In this document: piece by piece, positions 37,979-48,091 of the stretch | Position numbering within the stretch: the stretch's first letter is position 1 | How the letters are laid out: every line of letters begins with the position of its first letter | From: Polaromonas sp. | GTDB lineage: Bacteria; Pseudomonadota; Gammaproteobacteria; Burkholderiales; Burkholderiaceae_C | Assembly (NCBI RefSeq): GCF_012927485.1 | Contig: NZ_JABBPC010000009.1 | Location: 124,001 to 188,000, forward strand | Reading direction: 5' to 3' | DNA: 64,000 nt | Program-made: the position numbers and the translations under genes | Notes under the pieces: generated by a model | Told to the model about the DNA's origin: nothing | The model's input: the letters and a program-made list of their open reading frames with translations, nothing else | Database searches by the model: none

Positions 37979-38392
37979 TCAGGCCGGCGGCATCAGCACC
38001 GCATCGACCACGTGAATCACGCCGTTGCTGCAGTCGATGTCGGTCTTGGTTACGTGCACGCTGCCATTGAGCTTCACACCGCCCTGCGTGCTGATCTTCA
38101 AATCGGCACCGTTAACCGTCTTGGCCGTCTTGCCGTCTATCTTCATCACGTCGGCTGCCATGACCTTGCCGCTGAGCACGTGATATGTGAGGATGGCCTT
38201 AAGCTTAGGCACGTCTTTGAGCAGCTTGTCCACGGTGCCTTCCGGTAGTTTGGCGAAGGCGTCGTCGGTGGGCGCGAACACCGTGAAAGGTCCGGCGCTC
38301 TTAAGTGTGTCCACCAGCCCGGCGGCCGTCAATGCGGCGGCCAAAGTCTTGAAGCTTCCGGCCGCAATGGCCGTGTCGATAATGTTCTGCAT
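37979..38392 (-). CDS. Fasciclin-domain protein without signal peptide
   Basis: 137 residues from ATG 38392, preceded by an AGGA site. One FAS1 domain: [73 protein letters not shown]. Unlike its neighbour it starts directly at the domain, so it should remain in the cytoplasm unless the upstream frame (to 38497) is used, and that extension does not look like a signal peptide. Probable duplicate of the 37449 gene. Confidence 0.88.
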   Translation of the reverse strand: MQNIIDTAIAAGSFKTLAAALTAAGLVDTLKSAGPFTVFAPTDDAFAKLPEGTVDKLLKDVPKLKAILTYHVLSGKVMAADVMKIDGKTAKTVNGADLKISTQGGVKLNGSVHVTKTDIDCSNGVIHVVDAVLMPPA

Positions 38393-38730
38393 GTCAGTTG
38401 TCCTAGTTCGGGTGGGTCGCTCAAAGAGATGTCTGGCGCGACCCAGGGGCAGATGAATTCGCCGCCCAAAGAAAGTGTGGCGGCTGGAGCACAACATGTG
38501 CGTAGGACAGCGCGCATAGCAGCCATAAGGTTCGATGCAGGCCCAGTGGCCATCCGTGTCCGAGTGTTGGGAATTGGCTCATTCGGGCCTCAGACACCAA
38601 CTGAAGGAGTGTTCCTCGTGTAAAGCTACCGACATGCTGCCCTGCTGGAGCTCAATGCGAATGTCAGTCTGCACAGGCATGGGGGCGCTGCGTAAGTGCA
38701 GCGTATTAGTGCCGGTCGAAAATCGACCAG
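38393..38730. other. Intergenic region with no supported gene
   Basis: About 340 bp between fasciclin and the integrase fragment. It carries a small inverted repeat GGTCG-aaaat-CGACC near 38716-38730, of the kind seen at some insertion-sequence ends, but no second end or transposase. Probably a junction left by deletion of the rest of the integrase. Confidence 0.35.
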
Positions 38731-39108
38731 TTGGGGGTCAAGATTGGATTGGCGCTAACAGTTGAAGTATTGAAAGAGCAAATTGGCAAACACCTGCAGT
38801 TCTGCTTCACGTATGAAGGCAAGCCCTTACGGGCGGACGTGACCAACACGGCCTGGCACAACGCTTTAGAAAAAGCGGGAATTGAGGACTTTCGTTTTCA
38901 CGACTTGCGCCACACCTGGGCATCCTGGCACCGCCAGGCGGGAACATCTTGCGATGAACTCAAGGACCTGGGCGGCTGGAAGTCGCGAACGATGGTGGAC
39001 CGCTATGCCAAATTTGCCACTGAGAACTTATTGTCCGCAGCGTCTCGAATCGAGCGCGGGGGAAATGGCAGGAACGTGGTCGATTTGTCACGTTTTCGTC
39101 ACGCTTAG
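38731..39108 (+). pseudogene. Tyrosine recombinase (phage-type integrase), C-terminal fragment
   Basis: 125 codons covering the end of an integrase. [21 protein letters not shown] is followed by [18 protein letters not shown] (the HxxR box), [21 protein letters not shown] (catalytic Tyr). The N-terminal core-binding domain and the first catalytic Arg are missing. It points to tRNA-Asn, whose 3' end is 43 bp away, as expected for a tRNA-integrating element. Confidence 0.85.
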
Positions 39109-39151
39109 AAAGACAAAAGGCCTGCACTTACATGCAAGCCCTTGAATTGAT

Positions 39152-39227
39152 TGGCTCCTCAACCTGGGCTCGAACCAGGGACCTACGGATTAACAGTCCG
39201 GCGCTCTACCAACTGAGCTATTGAGGA
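39152..39227 (-). tRNA. tRNA-Asn (anticodon GTT)
   Basis: 76-nt cloverleaf on the minus strand. The acceptor TCCTCAA/TTGAGGA pairs, with discriminator G and encoded CCA (39154-39152). The anticodon loop CTGTTAA carries GTT, and the T arm CCTGGTTCGAGCCCAGG is perfect. Its 3' end faces the integrase remnant, so it is the likely attachment site. Confidence 0.96.
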
Positions 39228-39598
39228 ATACAGCCTCAAATTATAGCGTTAATTTTCCCGGATTCTTGTGACGGCTTTGCCAAGAAGACTTCTTCGCGAG
39301 CGGGTACAGCAATACAACGCCGATGGCTTGGGCGGATTAAAGTCTGAAGTGCAATAGATGAAATTCGGTCAATGGCGATGGTTTGACTTGAGACGACTTA
39401 CCAGTGCGCCACCGGTTACGACGGCTTTAGCCCTTGCAAGGTCACAGCACCATACGCGATCACATTTTATGCTTCGTAACTCTTGTCGAGTTGCACGCCA
39501 TACTTGCTTCCGGCCTTGGTGCGCCTTTTTTAACGTCCAACGAATAGCCTTCAAACTTTCGTAATCGAGGGGCGCCGCAGCACGCTCACCACACAGGA
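39228..39598. other. Intergenic region downstream of the AddB-like gene
   Basis: A 90-residue minus-strand frame (39369-39641) overlaps the end of the nuclease gene but shows no known domain. No AddA/UvrD-like helicase partner is seen. I see nothing else supportable here. Confidence 0.4.
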
Positions 39599-42151
39599 TC
39601 AGGTCCAAAAGTCTTTGCGGCAAAGGCCTCGGGCCGCGCAATAGTCGCAGGCCTTGCCTTCGCCCAACGCTGGCATTGCAATGCCCCGGGCAATGCGCGC
39701 CATGTCAACCAGGATGCTGTCGATCAACTCATCGCGCAGAGTCACGATGTCGGGCTGCTCGTAGGTGCGGGTGGGCTCTTTTTCGCCCAGGTTGACATAG
39801 GCGGCGGTTAGCGTGTCGTCGGCCATCAAGGCGGCATAAAACGCCAGTTGGGTGTCTTCCTGTCCGTCCTTGATGCGCTCTGCCGTAGTTGTTCGCGGCT
39901 CGGTCTTGTAGTCGATAAGCAATGTGTGGCCATCGGAATCGCGGTCAATGCGGTCCAGCTTGCCGACCAGCGTCAGCTTGCCGAAAGGCATTTCCCGCCA
40001 CGTTTCTGCGGTGTCAAATCGGGCGCCAGTGGCTTCGTGCGCGGTTAGCCACGCCAGATAGCCGTCGCGCACCGCGGGCCACGCGGCGGCAAACGGCAAG
40101 AACTCACTACCACTCAAGCCCAAGGCGCGCGTGGCTTGCTCAGCCGCGATGTTGATCATGGCTACTCGCGAAGACATATCGGACGCAGGAGCCGCTTTAA
40201 GGGCTTCATGGAAGTAGCTCAACAAACTGTGCAGCCAATTGCCAAATTCGCGCTTCCCGGTCTCGCTTTCCAGCTCTTCGGACTCCTGCAGCTTGAGTTG
40301 GCGTAGCGCAAAAAAGCGGTACGGGCAACGCCGCAAGTCTTCATAGGCACTGGCCGACAGCCGGGTCACAGGCAAGGCTTCGCCTGTGGGCAATGGGCGG
40401 GGCGTAGCCTTGACAGGCACGGCGCGCAGGCTGCGCGGGTCAGGCGCTTGGGCACGGTAAATGTCAAGGCTTTGCGCGAGCAGCAACTCCTGCACGAAAC
40501 CGCTCGGCATCAGCTGCTCGCCGCCTTCGCTGGCTCGCCACAGTACATCCACATGCGACATTTGCAAGGCGTAGTCCCAGGCTTGTCGGGCAGCACTGGC
40601 GAGCGTTTCCCGCGACGGCAAGCCGAGCAACTTGCGCTGGCCAGGCGTCCACTGACCGGGAGGCTCAGGCGACACCGGCAGCCGGATCTCGTCGCAACCT
40701 GGAAGCACTACCGCCTGCACGGATCGGCCGAGGAGTTGCTGAAGCGGCAGGATCACCACCTGCTCTGTCGGCGGATGTGGAGGAAAAAACTTGCCCCCTT
40801 CCAAAGTCTGGTTGACCCAATGGGTAAAGTCGTTGATCTTCATGGTAGGACCGGCTTCAAACTCTGCCTCGGCGCCCTCCTGTAAACGAAGCACATCCAG
40901 CACTGTCTGCCCGGCCTGATCCAGTGCCAGCGCATCCCACTGCCCGGCCGCCTGCAGGGCCGCGCGCAGATCGCGCAACCACACGGCCAGCGGGCGTGCA
41001 CGGCCTAAGCTATTGCGAAGGACGTTCACGCCCGCTGCCAATGGCTGGGTAACCGCGAAAGTGGGTAGCGGGGTCAGGGGAAGCTCACGCCAAGCGCGCA
41101 CACGGGATTTGCGCAGCTCCGTTTCAGCCGCCATCACCGAATCCGCCGCAAACGCAGGTGCGTTTTTCAACCAATCCAGCAACGCGTCGGTCGATACATC
41201 CCACGGCATAGCGCGCAACAAGCCCATCAGGCTGGCCGCAGCGCGCGTGGTGGAAAGCTTCCAGCCAGTCTCGTCGCGCATGACGATGCCGCGCTTTGTA
41301 AGCATGGCGCCGACACGGCGCGTGAGCTGCCGGTCTTGCGAGATCAGCGCGACAGGGCGGCGGCCTTGCGCCAAATGCACCATGACGCACGCAGCGGCCC
41401 GCTCAGCCTCATCTTCTGCGTCAAGCGCGGCGTGCAGCGACGCATACGCCGCTAATGGCACCTCGACGGACGGCGATAGATAAAGAGGAATAGATATCGA
41501 CCGATCACCAAAATGCAGCCTGAGCGCTTCTGTCAGCGGCTCAGACTGAAAGCCCTCGAAGACAGCAAGCAGTGCTGGTCGGGCTTGGAAAAGACGGTCG
41601 GAAGGATAGGCGGAAGCGGCAACCCAAGCCAACGCGATGCGCCCTACCGCGGCCTCCAATGCCAGCACCGGCGAATCAAGGCCCTCGCCCAGCGACTCTG
41701 CCAAAGCCAGACTCCAAGCCTGGCGATTCAAAGGCAGCACTGCAGCAGCCACTCGGCTCAGGCTCCATGCGGCCTCAACTAAGCGCCCAGCGAGCATGTC
41801 CTGCTGCTCCACCAAACCCGCGCGGCCTAGAAGCGAGGCAGCCGTCAACGTGTCCACAGCCACATCCATGCGCAAATCGTCAGCGGAAGGCGTAAAAAGC
41901 CCGAGCGTGCCACCCAAGCTGCTGGCCCAGTTCATGGTGGTTTCAAAGCGAGGCACGAAAAACGTCTCCCCGGCTTGCACGGCCCAGGCCTGGCGCGCCT
42001 GCTGAATCAGTTGGGCATAGGGCAGTAACACCACCACTTCGGCGGGGTGTACACCCCGAGCCTGCATGACCTCGGCCAGTTTGGCCGTGGCATTCTGCCA
42101 ACAACGAGTAGTCAGCGTTGCACTGGTTTCAGGGGTATCTATAGCGGCCAT
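39599..42151 (-). CDS. AddB/RecB-like PD-(D/E)xK nuclease family protein
   Basis: 850 residues. Residues about 1-550 are an inactive-helicase-like region (VVVLLPYAQLIQQARQAWA, RRPVALISQDRQLTRRVGAML, QAVVLPGCDEIRLPVSPEPPGQW). The C-terminal nuclease contains LSASAYEDLRRCPYRFFALRQL, GKLDRIDRDSDGHTLLIDYKT (D...DYK catalytic set) and ACDYCAARGLCRKDFW, with cysteines typical of the 4Fe-4S AddB fold. It should process double-strand breaks with an AddA-type helicase, but none is adjacent. Divergent from trxA. Confidence 0.82.
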   Translation of the reverse strand: MAAIDTPETSATLTTRCWQNATAKLAEVMQARGVHPAEVVVLLPYAQLIQQARQAWAVQAGETFFVPRFETTMNWASSLGGTLGLFTPSADDLRMDVAVDTLTAASLLGRAGLVEQQDMLAGRLVEAAWSLSRVAAAVLPLNRQAWSLALAESLGEGLDSPVLALEAAVGRIALAWVAASAYPSDRLFQARPALLAVFEGFQSEPLTEALRLHFGDRSISIPLYLSPSVEVPLAAYASLHAALDAEDEAERAAACVMVHLAQGRRPVALISQDRQLTRRVGAMLTKRGIVMRDETGWKLSTTRAAASLMGLLRAMPWDVSTDALLDWLKNAPAFAADSVMAAETELRKSRVRAWRELPLTPLPTFAVTQPLAAGVNVLRNSLGRARPLAVWLRDLRAALQAAGQWDALALDQAGQTVLDVLRLQEGAEAEFEAGPTMKINDFTHWVNQTLEGGKFFPPHPPTEQVVILPLQQLLGRSVQAVVLPGCDEIRLPVSPEPPGQWTPGQRKLLGLPSRETLASAARQAWDYALQMSHVDVLWRASEGGEQLMPSGFVQELLLAQSLDIYRAQAPDPRSLRAVPVKATPRPLPTGEALPVTRLSASAYEDLRRCPYRFFALRQLKLQESEELESETGKREFGNWLHSLLSYFHEALKAAPASDMSSRVAMINIAAEQATRALGLSGSEFLPFAAAWPAVRDGYLAWLTAHEATGARFDTAETWREMPFGKLTLVGKLDRIDRDSDGHTLLIDYKTEPRTTTAERIKDGQEDTQLAFYAALMADDTLTAAYVNLGEKEPTRTYEQPDIVTLRDELIDSILVDMARIARGIAMPALGEGKACDYCAARGLCRKDFWT

Positions 42152-42306
42152 GGAAGAGGGGATGTTCTAAAATATGGGAAGTGGGGCGCCAGGAGGTGCA
42201 GAAGGACTATGAAAGTCATAGCCGTTCCTCACCGATACCGCTACTTGCTTTCTGCCACAATGACACTAACTTTAGCCGTATCCGAAACTAGTCCAAAGGA
42301 GCCATC

Positions 42307-42639
42307 ATGGCGAGCGAACTAATCAAACATACCACCGACGCCACTTTTGAAGTCGACGTGCTGAAATCCACTAAACCGGTGCTGGTGGACTACTGGGCCG
42401 AATGGTGCGGTCCCTGCAAGATGATTGCCCCTATTCTTGACGAAGTGGCTAGCAGCTACGATGGCAAGCTGCAGATTGCAAAAATGAATGTGGACGAGAA
42501 CCGCGACATTCCTGCTAAATTTGGCATTCGAGGTATTCCTACCTTGATGATTTTCAAGGACGGCCAGTTGGCCGCTACCAAAGTAGGCGCCATGAGCAAG
42601 GGCCAGTTAACTGCATTTATCGACCAGCAATTAGCCTGA
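42307..42639 (+). CDS. trxA: Thioredoxin 1
   Basis: 110 residues. The active site [10 protein letters not shown] has the redox cysteines at 34 and 37, with [15 protein letters not shown] including the cis-proline and [16 protein letters not shown] at the end. Cytosolic disulfide reductase. A good AAGGAG site lies before the ATG. trxA next to rho is a common proteobacterial order. Confidence 0.97.
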   Translation: MASELIKHTTDATFEVDVLKSTKPVLVDYWAEWCGPCKMIAPILDEVASSYDGKLQIAKMNVDENRDIPAKFGIRGIPTLMIFKDGQLAATKVGAMSKGQLTAFIDQQLA

Positions 42640-42653
42640 ACGATTTTTCGCTG

Positions 42654-42686
42654 AAAGGGGAAACAAGGCCGGCTGTTTCTCCTTTT
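42654..42686 (+). terminator. Possible terminator or attenuator after trxA
   Basis: AAAGGGGAAACA (42654-42665) pairs with TGTTTCTCCTTT (42674-42685) with one G-U pair and an 8-nt loop. The T run after the stem is short, so activity as a terminator is uncertain. Confidence 0.5.
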
Positions 42687-42895
42687 ATCGCAACCCTCGC
42701 ATCTGGAACTCCAAGCATTTAGGCGCTAGCCGACTACGCCTCAATTACTGTTTGAATTTCCTGTCATAATTCGCTTTATTCGCCAGTTAGCTGTCATCGG
42801 CTGGTTCGAGTTCCCGGTTTGTAAGCCTTCGGTTTCTGCGGCTTCTTTTCAAACCTCCCCCGTCTTTTCAAATGAACTCCGCAAGGAGCAATTCC

Positions 42896-44158
42896 ATGCA
42901 CTTAAACGAACTCAAGGCACTGCATGTGTCTGAAGTCCTCAAGCAGGCCGAAGCTCTTGAGATTGAAAATGTTGGACGCATGCGCAAACAGGAGCTGATG
43001 TTTGCCATCATCAAAAAACGCGCGAAAACGGGCGAAACCATTGTTGCCGACGGCGTACTGGAAGTACTGCCCGACGGGTTCGGCTTTTTGCGGGCGCCCG
43101 ATTCAAGCTACACCGCCAGCACCGACGACATCTATATCAGCCCCAGCCAGATCCGCCGCTTCAATCTACACACGGGTGACATGATTGAAGGCGAAGTACG
43201 CACGCCCAAAGACGGCGAGCGCTACTTTGCCCTCAACAAGCTCGACAAGATCAACGATGGCCCACCCGAAGACAACAAGCACAAGGTCATGTTTGAGAAC
43301 TTGACGCCCTTGTTTCCAAGGGAGCAGTTCAAGCTGGAACGTGACATCAAGGGTGAAGAAAACCTGACCAGCCGGATCATCGACATTGTGGCGCCCATCG
43401 GCAAAGGGCAACGCGCCTTGCTGGTGGCCCCGCCGAAGTCCGGCAAGACCGTGATGATGCAAAACATTGCCCACGCGATTACCGCCAACTACCCCGAAGT
43501 CGTCATGATGGTACTGCTGGTGGACGAGCGCCCTGAGGAGGTGACCGAGATGCAGCGCAGCGTGCGCGGCGAGGTAATTTCATCGACGTTTGACGAACCG
43601 GCCGCGCGTCACGTGCACGTGGCTGAGATGGTGATCGAGCGTGCCAAGCGCTTGGTTGAACTCGGCAAGGATGTCGTCATTTTGCTGGACTCCATCACCC
43701 GCCTTGCACGCGCTTACAACAATGTGCTGCCGTCCTCAGGCAAAGTATTGACCGGCGGCGTAGATGCCAATGCACTGCAGCGTCCCAAGCGCTTTTTCGG
43801 CGCAGCCCGTAACATTGAAGAAGGTGGCAGCCTGACCATCATCGGCACTGCGCTGGTCGACACCGGCAGCCGGATGGACGAGGTAATCTTTGAGGAATTC
43901 AAGGGCACCGGCAACTGCGAAATTCACCTGGACCGCCGCTTGTACGAAAAGCGCGTTTTTCCTGCCATTCACCTTAACCGTAGCGGCACCCGCAAGGAAG
44001 AACTTCTTCTAGCCCCTGAAATTCTTCAAAAGTCGCGCATCTTGCGTCAATTCATGTACAACATGGATGAAATCGAGTCCATGGAACTGATGCTGAAAAA
44101 CATGAAAGCAACCAAAAATAACCATGAATTCTTCGACATGATGCGTCGCGGAGGTTAA
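42896..44158 (+). CDS. rho: Transcription termination factor Rho
   Basis: 420 residues from ATG 42896, which has a strong AAGGAG site (the open frame begins eight codons earlier). N-terminal RNA-binding OB domain ([38 protein letters not shown]), Walker [13 protein letters not shown], Walker [17 protein letters not shown], and Q/R-loop region [29 protein letters not shown]. Full length. The 250-bp leader between trxA and rho probably holds its promoter and autoregulatory region. Confidence 0.97.
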   Translation: MHLNELKALHVSEVLKQAEALEIENVGRMRKQELMFAIIKKRAKTGETIVADGVLEVLPDGFGFLRAPDSSYTASTDDIYISPSQIRRFNLHTGDMIEGEVRTPKDGERYFALNKLDKINDGPPEDNKHKVMFENLTPLFPREQFKLERDIKGEENLTSRIIDIVAPIGKGQRALLVAPPKSGKTVMMQNIAHAITANYPEVVMMVLLVDERPEEVTEMQRSVRGEVISSTFDEPAARHVHVAEMVIERAKRLVELGKDVVILLDSITRLARAYNNVLPSSGKVLTGGVDANALQRPKRFFGAARNIEEGGSLTIIGTALVDTGSRMDEVIFEEFKGTGNCEIHLDRRLYEKRVFPAIHLNRSGTRKEELLLAPEILQKSRILRQFMYNMDEIESMELMLKNMKATKNNHEFFDMMRRGG

Positions 44159-44381
44159 CCCGCCAATCTTCCCAGCGCAGCTTTACCGAGGCTGGGAGCC
44201 TCTTCGCAGATCCCAAGTTTTTTTGGCGGGTCACTGCCGAAAATACGCGCATTAAGGGGCAGGATTAACACAACGAGACGCACGGATCTATCGACCATTT
44301 TCCATGCGATAATCGTGGGCTTCATGGAAAGTGCCTGGAAATGGTTCGGGTGGCTACCAAAATAATGAAAAAGGAAAGATC

Positions 44382-44675
44382 ATGAAAGAAGGCATTCACC
44401 CCAACTACCGCGAAGTTTGTTTCTTGGACATGTCCAATAACTTCAAGTTTGTGACCCGCTCATGCGCGAACACAAAAGAGATGGTGAAAATGGAAGATGG
44501 CCGCGAGTTGCCGCTGTACAAGCTTGACACATCCAGCGAGTCACACCCCTTCTACACAGGTACACAAAAATCTGTGGACAACATGGGCGGTCGCGTTGAG
44601 AGGTTCCGCAACCGTTTTGGCAAAACTGCCGCCAAAGATACAGTGCCAGTATCGGCTCCCGAAGCGGCGCAGTAA
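44382..44675 (+). CDS. rpmE2: Ribosomal protein L31 type B
   Basis: 97 residues from ATG 44382 after an AAAGGAAAG site. [22 protein letters not shown] and [17 protein letters not shown] are diagnostic for L31 type B. The zinc-binding CxxC pair of type A is absent (only isolated cysteines are present), consistent with the zinc-independent form. The tail after GKTAAKD is longer than usual. Followed by a strong terminator. Confidence 0.95.
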   Translation: MKEGIHPNYREVCFLDMSNNFKFVTRSCANTKEMVKMEDGRELPLYKLDTSSESHPFYTGTQKSVDNMGGRVERFRNRFGKTAAKDTVPVSAPEAAQ

Positions 44676-44708
44676 GCTGCGAAAAACGCTTTCGCTAGCC
44701 TGCAAGAA

Positions 44709-44737
44709 GCAGCCTGAAATTCAGGCTGCTTTTTTTT
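44709..44737 (+). terminator. Intrinsic terminator of rpmE2
   Basis: A 9-bp stem (GCAGCCTGA at 44709-44717 with TCAGGCTGC at 44721-44729), 3-nt loop and eight T residues. Confidence 0.92.
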
Positions 44738-44833
44738 CGGAATAAATTCTCGAACTTTTAGACTTAAAGTTGTCGCGCGGGTCGCCATTCAACGTTACAG
44801 AGACGCAGCCCTATTTCTGATCATCAAACCGTT

Positions 44834-46597
44834 TTGAACAAGCCTTCCCCCGCTCTCATTGCCCAATCTGCCGTGCGCCGCCTGCCCCGGTTTGCGCTGC
44901 TGCTTTTTTCCGTGGCGTATGTGTTGCCAGGATTTTTAGGTCGTGGACCCTGGAAATACGAGGATATCGCCGCGTTCGGCGTCATGCGCGAACTGACCTC
45001 CGCCACCGCCAATTGGCTGCAGCCGCAGCTACTGGGTCAAGTCACCGGGTTTGACGCACTCATGCCCTATTGGCTCGGCGCGATCGCCATTAAAGGCCTG
45101 CCTTTTCTGGATCCTGCGGTTGCCGTCCGCGTTCCCTTCGGCATGCTGCTGATTCTGACGCTCCTTGCCACTTGGTACGCTGTCTATTACTTGGCGCGCA
45201 GTCCGCAGGCTCAGCCGGTCGCGTTCGCATTTGGCGGAGAAGCCAGCCCGGTGGACTACGCCCGAGCGATTGCTGATGCCGGTTTGCTTGCACTTATTGC
45301 CAGTCTGGGCTTGGCCCAGTTATCGCATGAAACGACCCCTGCGATGGCGCAACTCGGCTTTACGGCCTTGGCGTTCTACGCGATGGCTTCCAGCCCATAC
45401 CGCCGGGCGACCAAAATCCTCGGCCCTGCACTGGGTCTGCTGGCAGGCCTCGCGGGGCTCGCCTTAAGTGGCGCACCAACGCTGGCCGTGCTGCTGGGCA
45501 TAGGAGGGGCACTCGTGGAGTGGACCCACATGCGTTGGGGAAGTAACCAAACCGATGCTGCAAGCAAGCGCCAGTCCTGGCAATGGGTCTTGCTAATCGC
45601 TGGCATTACGTTGTTAGTTTGCCTGCTGGCCTATGGGTTGGATTTGTGGCGCTGGCGAATTCTCCTGCCTGGTGCGGACGGCCAGCCAGCCTGGAACGAG
45701 TGGCGAAGTTTGGGACGTTTGCTATTGTGGTTTACCTGGCCGACATGGCCCCTTGCGCTATGGACGCTCTGGCGCTGGCGCAAACAACTTGCGAGCCGTC
45801 ACGTGGCGCTGCCCCTGTGGTTTGCCGGTATGGCCGTGGCTGCCACGCTGACCACCACCGCTTCTGACCGCAGCCTGCTCCTCAGCTTGCCACCGCTGGC
45901 TGCACTGGCCGCTTTTGCCTTACCGACCCTCAAACGCAGTGTGGCCTCGCTGATTGACTGGTTCACCCTACTTTTTTTCACTGGCTGCGGCACTATCATC
46001 TGGGTCGTCTGGATTGCGATGCAAACTGGGATACCCCGGCAACCTGCCGCCAATGTAGCCAGGCTGGCACCTGGGTTTGAACCCAGTTTTTCCTGGCTCG
46101 CTTTTTTGTCGGCGGTAGCTGCGACGCTGGCGTGGACCTGGCTGGTGAAATGGCGGGCCAGCGCGCAACGTGCCCCCATTTGGAAGTCGCTCGTTCTGCC
46201 TGCTGGCGGCGCCACTTTATGTTGGCTGCTGCTGATGACTCTATGGCTGCCCTTGCTCGACTATGCGCGCAGCTATGCACCAACCTCGCGCCTGGTCGCA
46301 AGCTTGGTCAATAAAAATGCCTGTGTCGAAATCTACGGCGTGGGCAGCGCCCAGGCTGCGGCCTTGCAATACCACGGCAAACTCGAACTGCGTCAGGCCA
46401 CCTCGACAGCTGTTTGCCCGTATCTGGTTGTGGACATCGACGCTCAGACAACGCTCAGCAACACGGTAAATTTACCGGATTGGGCGTTTCAGGCCACCAT
46501 ACGCAGGCCCACCGATAAGAAGGAAGATTTGTTGCTGTTCAAACGGGTCAGCATTGACAACCACGCCAAGCCTGGCGTAAAACTCCCGCCGCCCTAG
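44834..46597 (+). CDS. Polytopic glycosyltransferase-like membrane protein (ArnT/PMT-like)
   Basis: 587 residues from TTG 44834, with about ten hydrophobic segments (ALLLFSVAYVLPGFLG, LLILTLLATWYAVYYL, ILGPALGLLAGLAGLAL, WVLLIAGITLLVCLLAYGL and others). The early acidic site GPWKYEDIAAFGVMRE resembles the first periplasmic loop of GT-C enzymes, which use polyprenyl-phosphate sugars. A small soluble C-terminal domain follows (ACVEIYGVGSAQAAALQYHGKLEL). Sugar and acceptor are unknown. Convergent with phoR. Confidence 0.75.
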   Translation: MNKPSPALIAQSAVRRLPRFALLLFSVAYVLPGFLGRGPWKYEDIAAFGVMRELTSATANWLQPQLLGQVTGFDALMPYWLGAIAIKGLPFLDPAVAVRVPFGMLLILTLLATWYAVYYLARSPQAQPVAFAFGGEASPVDYARAIADAGLLALIASLGLAQLSHETTPAMAQLGFTALAFYAMASSPYRRATKILGPALGLLAGLAGLALSGAPTLAVLLGIGGALVEWTHMRWGSNQTDAASKRQSWQWVLLIAGITLLVCLLAYGLDLWRWRILLPGADGQPAWNEWRSLGRLLLWFTWPTWPLALWTLWRWRKQLASRHVALPLWFAGMAVAATLTTTASDRSLLLSLPPLAALAAFALPTLKRSVASLIDWFTLLFFTGCGTIIWVVWIAMQTGIPRQPAANVARLAPGFEPSFSWLAFLSAVAATLAWTWLVKWRASAQRAPIWKSLVLPAGGATLCWLLLMTLWLPLLDYARSYAPTSRLVASLVNKNACVEIYGVGSAQAAALQYHGKLELRQATSTAVCPYLVVDIDAQTTLSNTVNLPDWAFQATIRRPTDKKEDLLLFKRVSIDNHAKPGVKLPPP

Positions 46598-46732
46598 TTG
46601 AGAAAACTCAAAACCATCGGTCAGCATCCAGACGCTGAGACATCGGCAGGCACAAGCTGTTACCGCTCTCCCCATGCTTATTCTCGGCCTGACACGCTCC
46701 GGCGGAGCCAGTTTCCGAGCCGCCGGCAAGAA

Positions 46733-48091
46733 TTAACTGGCTTGTAGCCGACGAACCCGTGTTGCCGGAAAAATGAGTGAAAAGAGCGACCCCAGCCCCG
46801 GCTGGCTCTCGATCTGAAGTTCGACACCGTGGCGCTGGGCTACGTGTTTGACGATGGCAAGGCCCAAACCAGTTCCGCCTGTCTCGCGCGAGCGACTACG
46901 GTCAATCCGGTAAAACCGCTCCGTTAGACGCGGCAGGTGTTCAGGTGCGATTCCCGGCCCCGTGTCCTTGACCTGGAATTTTCCGCGCCCATCTTCCAGA
47001 ACTGTCCAGCTCACTTTGACCAATCCCCGCTCCGCCGTGTAACGCACTGCATTGGTGATCAGGTTAGACATGGCACTGTAGAGCTCGGTTTGGGCGCCTG
47101 CGATTTCACACGCCGGTCCAGGCTCAAACTCCAGTTGCTGCCCCTGTGGCGCAATCACCACCGACAAAGCCTTTGCGTCTTGTTCACATTGGGCAAACAG
47201 GGCTCGGGTGGTTATCCAGTCATTGGCATCCGGCAATGGGCTGCCTTCCAGGCGGGACAGAATCAGCAAGTCGCTCACGAGGGTCTGCATGCGCTTGGAT
47301 TGTTGCGCCATCAGCGCAAGATAACGGCCACGTTCCGCCTCCTTTAAAGGCAAGGTTTGCAAGGTTTCGATGAAGCCGGACAACACCGTTAATGGCGTGC
47401 GTATTTCATGCGACACGTTGGCCACAAAATCCCGGCGCATCGCTTCTGCGAGCTCGATGGCCGTGATGTCGCGAGAGAGTAACAATTTGCGGTTTTTACC
47501 ATACGAATGCGCATGCACCGACAGCTTCACTGGGCGCGCCGGTGTGCTGAAGCTGCCTGGGATCAGCACGTCTCGTGAAAAGTTTCCGGCTGCCATATAG
47601 GCCTTGAACGCGGGCTCTCGCACCAAATTGGCGATGTGTTGCAACACATCACGCTGCGCATCAAACCCGAAATGCTGCGTTGCCACCTGGTTACACCATT
47701 CAATTCGCCCGCGTGCATCAAGCAACACCACGCCGCTTGGTGAAGCCTGCAGCGCCGCCAAAAACTCGCCAAGTCGCGCCTGACTTTCAAGATTCTGCTG
47801 ATCGCGATTTTTTAACAGCCTGCGAGTGCGGTCGGCCACCTCTCCCAACACCCCTGGCAGGCTGGGTGCGACGGCTAGCGTACTGACCAGCCCCTCCTGC
47901 GGTTCGTTGCTCTGTTCGGTGCGGAGCCAGTTAAGTAGCCTCGCCATGTAGAGACTGTCGACCAGCAGCCAGACAAAAGCGCCCAACGCGATCCCCATGC
48001 CCAGCCCAAGGCCTTCCTTCGCCGTCGTCCACCACCCTAAACTGCCGCCGACAAACATGCAGACCGCAAAAATGATCCAGCGATTGATCAT
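46733..48091 (-). CDS. phoR: Phosphate-regulon sensor histidine kinase PhoR
   Basis: 452 residues. Two close membrane segments at the N-terminus (IIFAVCMFVGGSLGWW; LGMGIALGAFVWLLVDSLYM), then a PAS domain (LAALQASPSGVVLLDARGRIEWCN), HisKA box ANVSHEIRTPLTVLSGFIETL, and ATPase boxes SNLITNAVRYTA, KDTGPGI and GGTGLGLAIVKH. Autophosphorylates when PstSCAB-PhoU signals low phosphate and then activates PhoB. Its ATG overlaps the phoB stop (ATGA). Confidence 0.94.
   Translation of the reverse strand: MINRWIIFAVCMFVGGSLGWWTTAKEGLGLGMGIALGAFVWLLVDSLYMARLLNWLRTEQSNEPQEGLVSTLAVAPSLPGVLGEVADRTRRLLKNRDQQNLESQARLGEFLAALQASPSGVVLLDARGRIEWCNQVATQHFGFDAQRDVLQHIANLVREPAFKAYMAAGNFSRDVLIPGSFSTPARPVKLSVHAHSYGKNRKLLLSRDITAIELAEAMRRDFVANVSHEIRTPLTVLSGFIETLQTLPLKEAERGRYLALMAQQSKRMQTLVSDLLILSRLEGSPLPDANDWITTRALFAQCEQDAKALSVVIAPQGQQLEFEPGPACEIAGAQTELYSAMSNLITNAVRYTAERGLVKVSWTVLEDGRGKFQVKDTGPGIAPEHLPRLTERFYRIDRSRSRETGGTGLGLAIVKHVAQRHGVELQIESQPGLGSLFSLIFPATRVRRLQAS

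Noticed and set aside
38716-38730. Insertion-sequence end (GGTCG/CGACC)
   Set aside because: Only a 5-bp inverted repeat, with no transposase or second end.
44160-44210. Terminator after rho
   Set aside because: An inverted repeat (CTTCCCAGC with GCTGGGAG) exists but the loop is long and no T tract follows.
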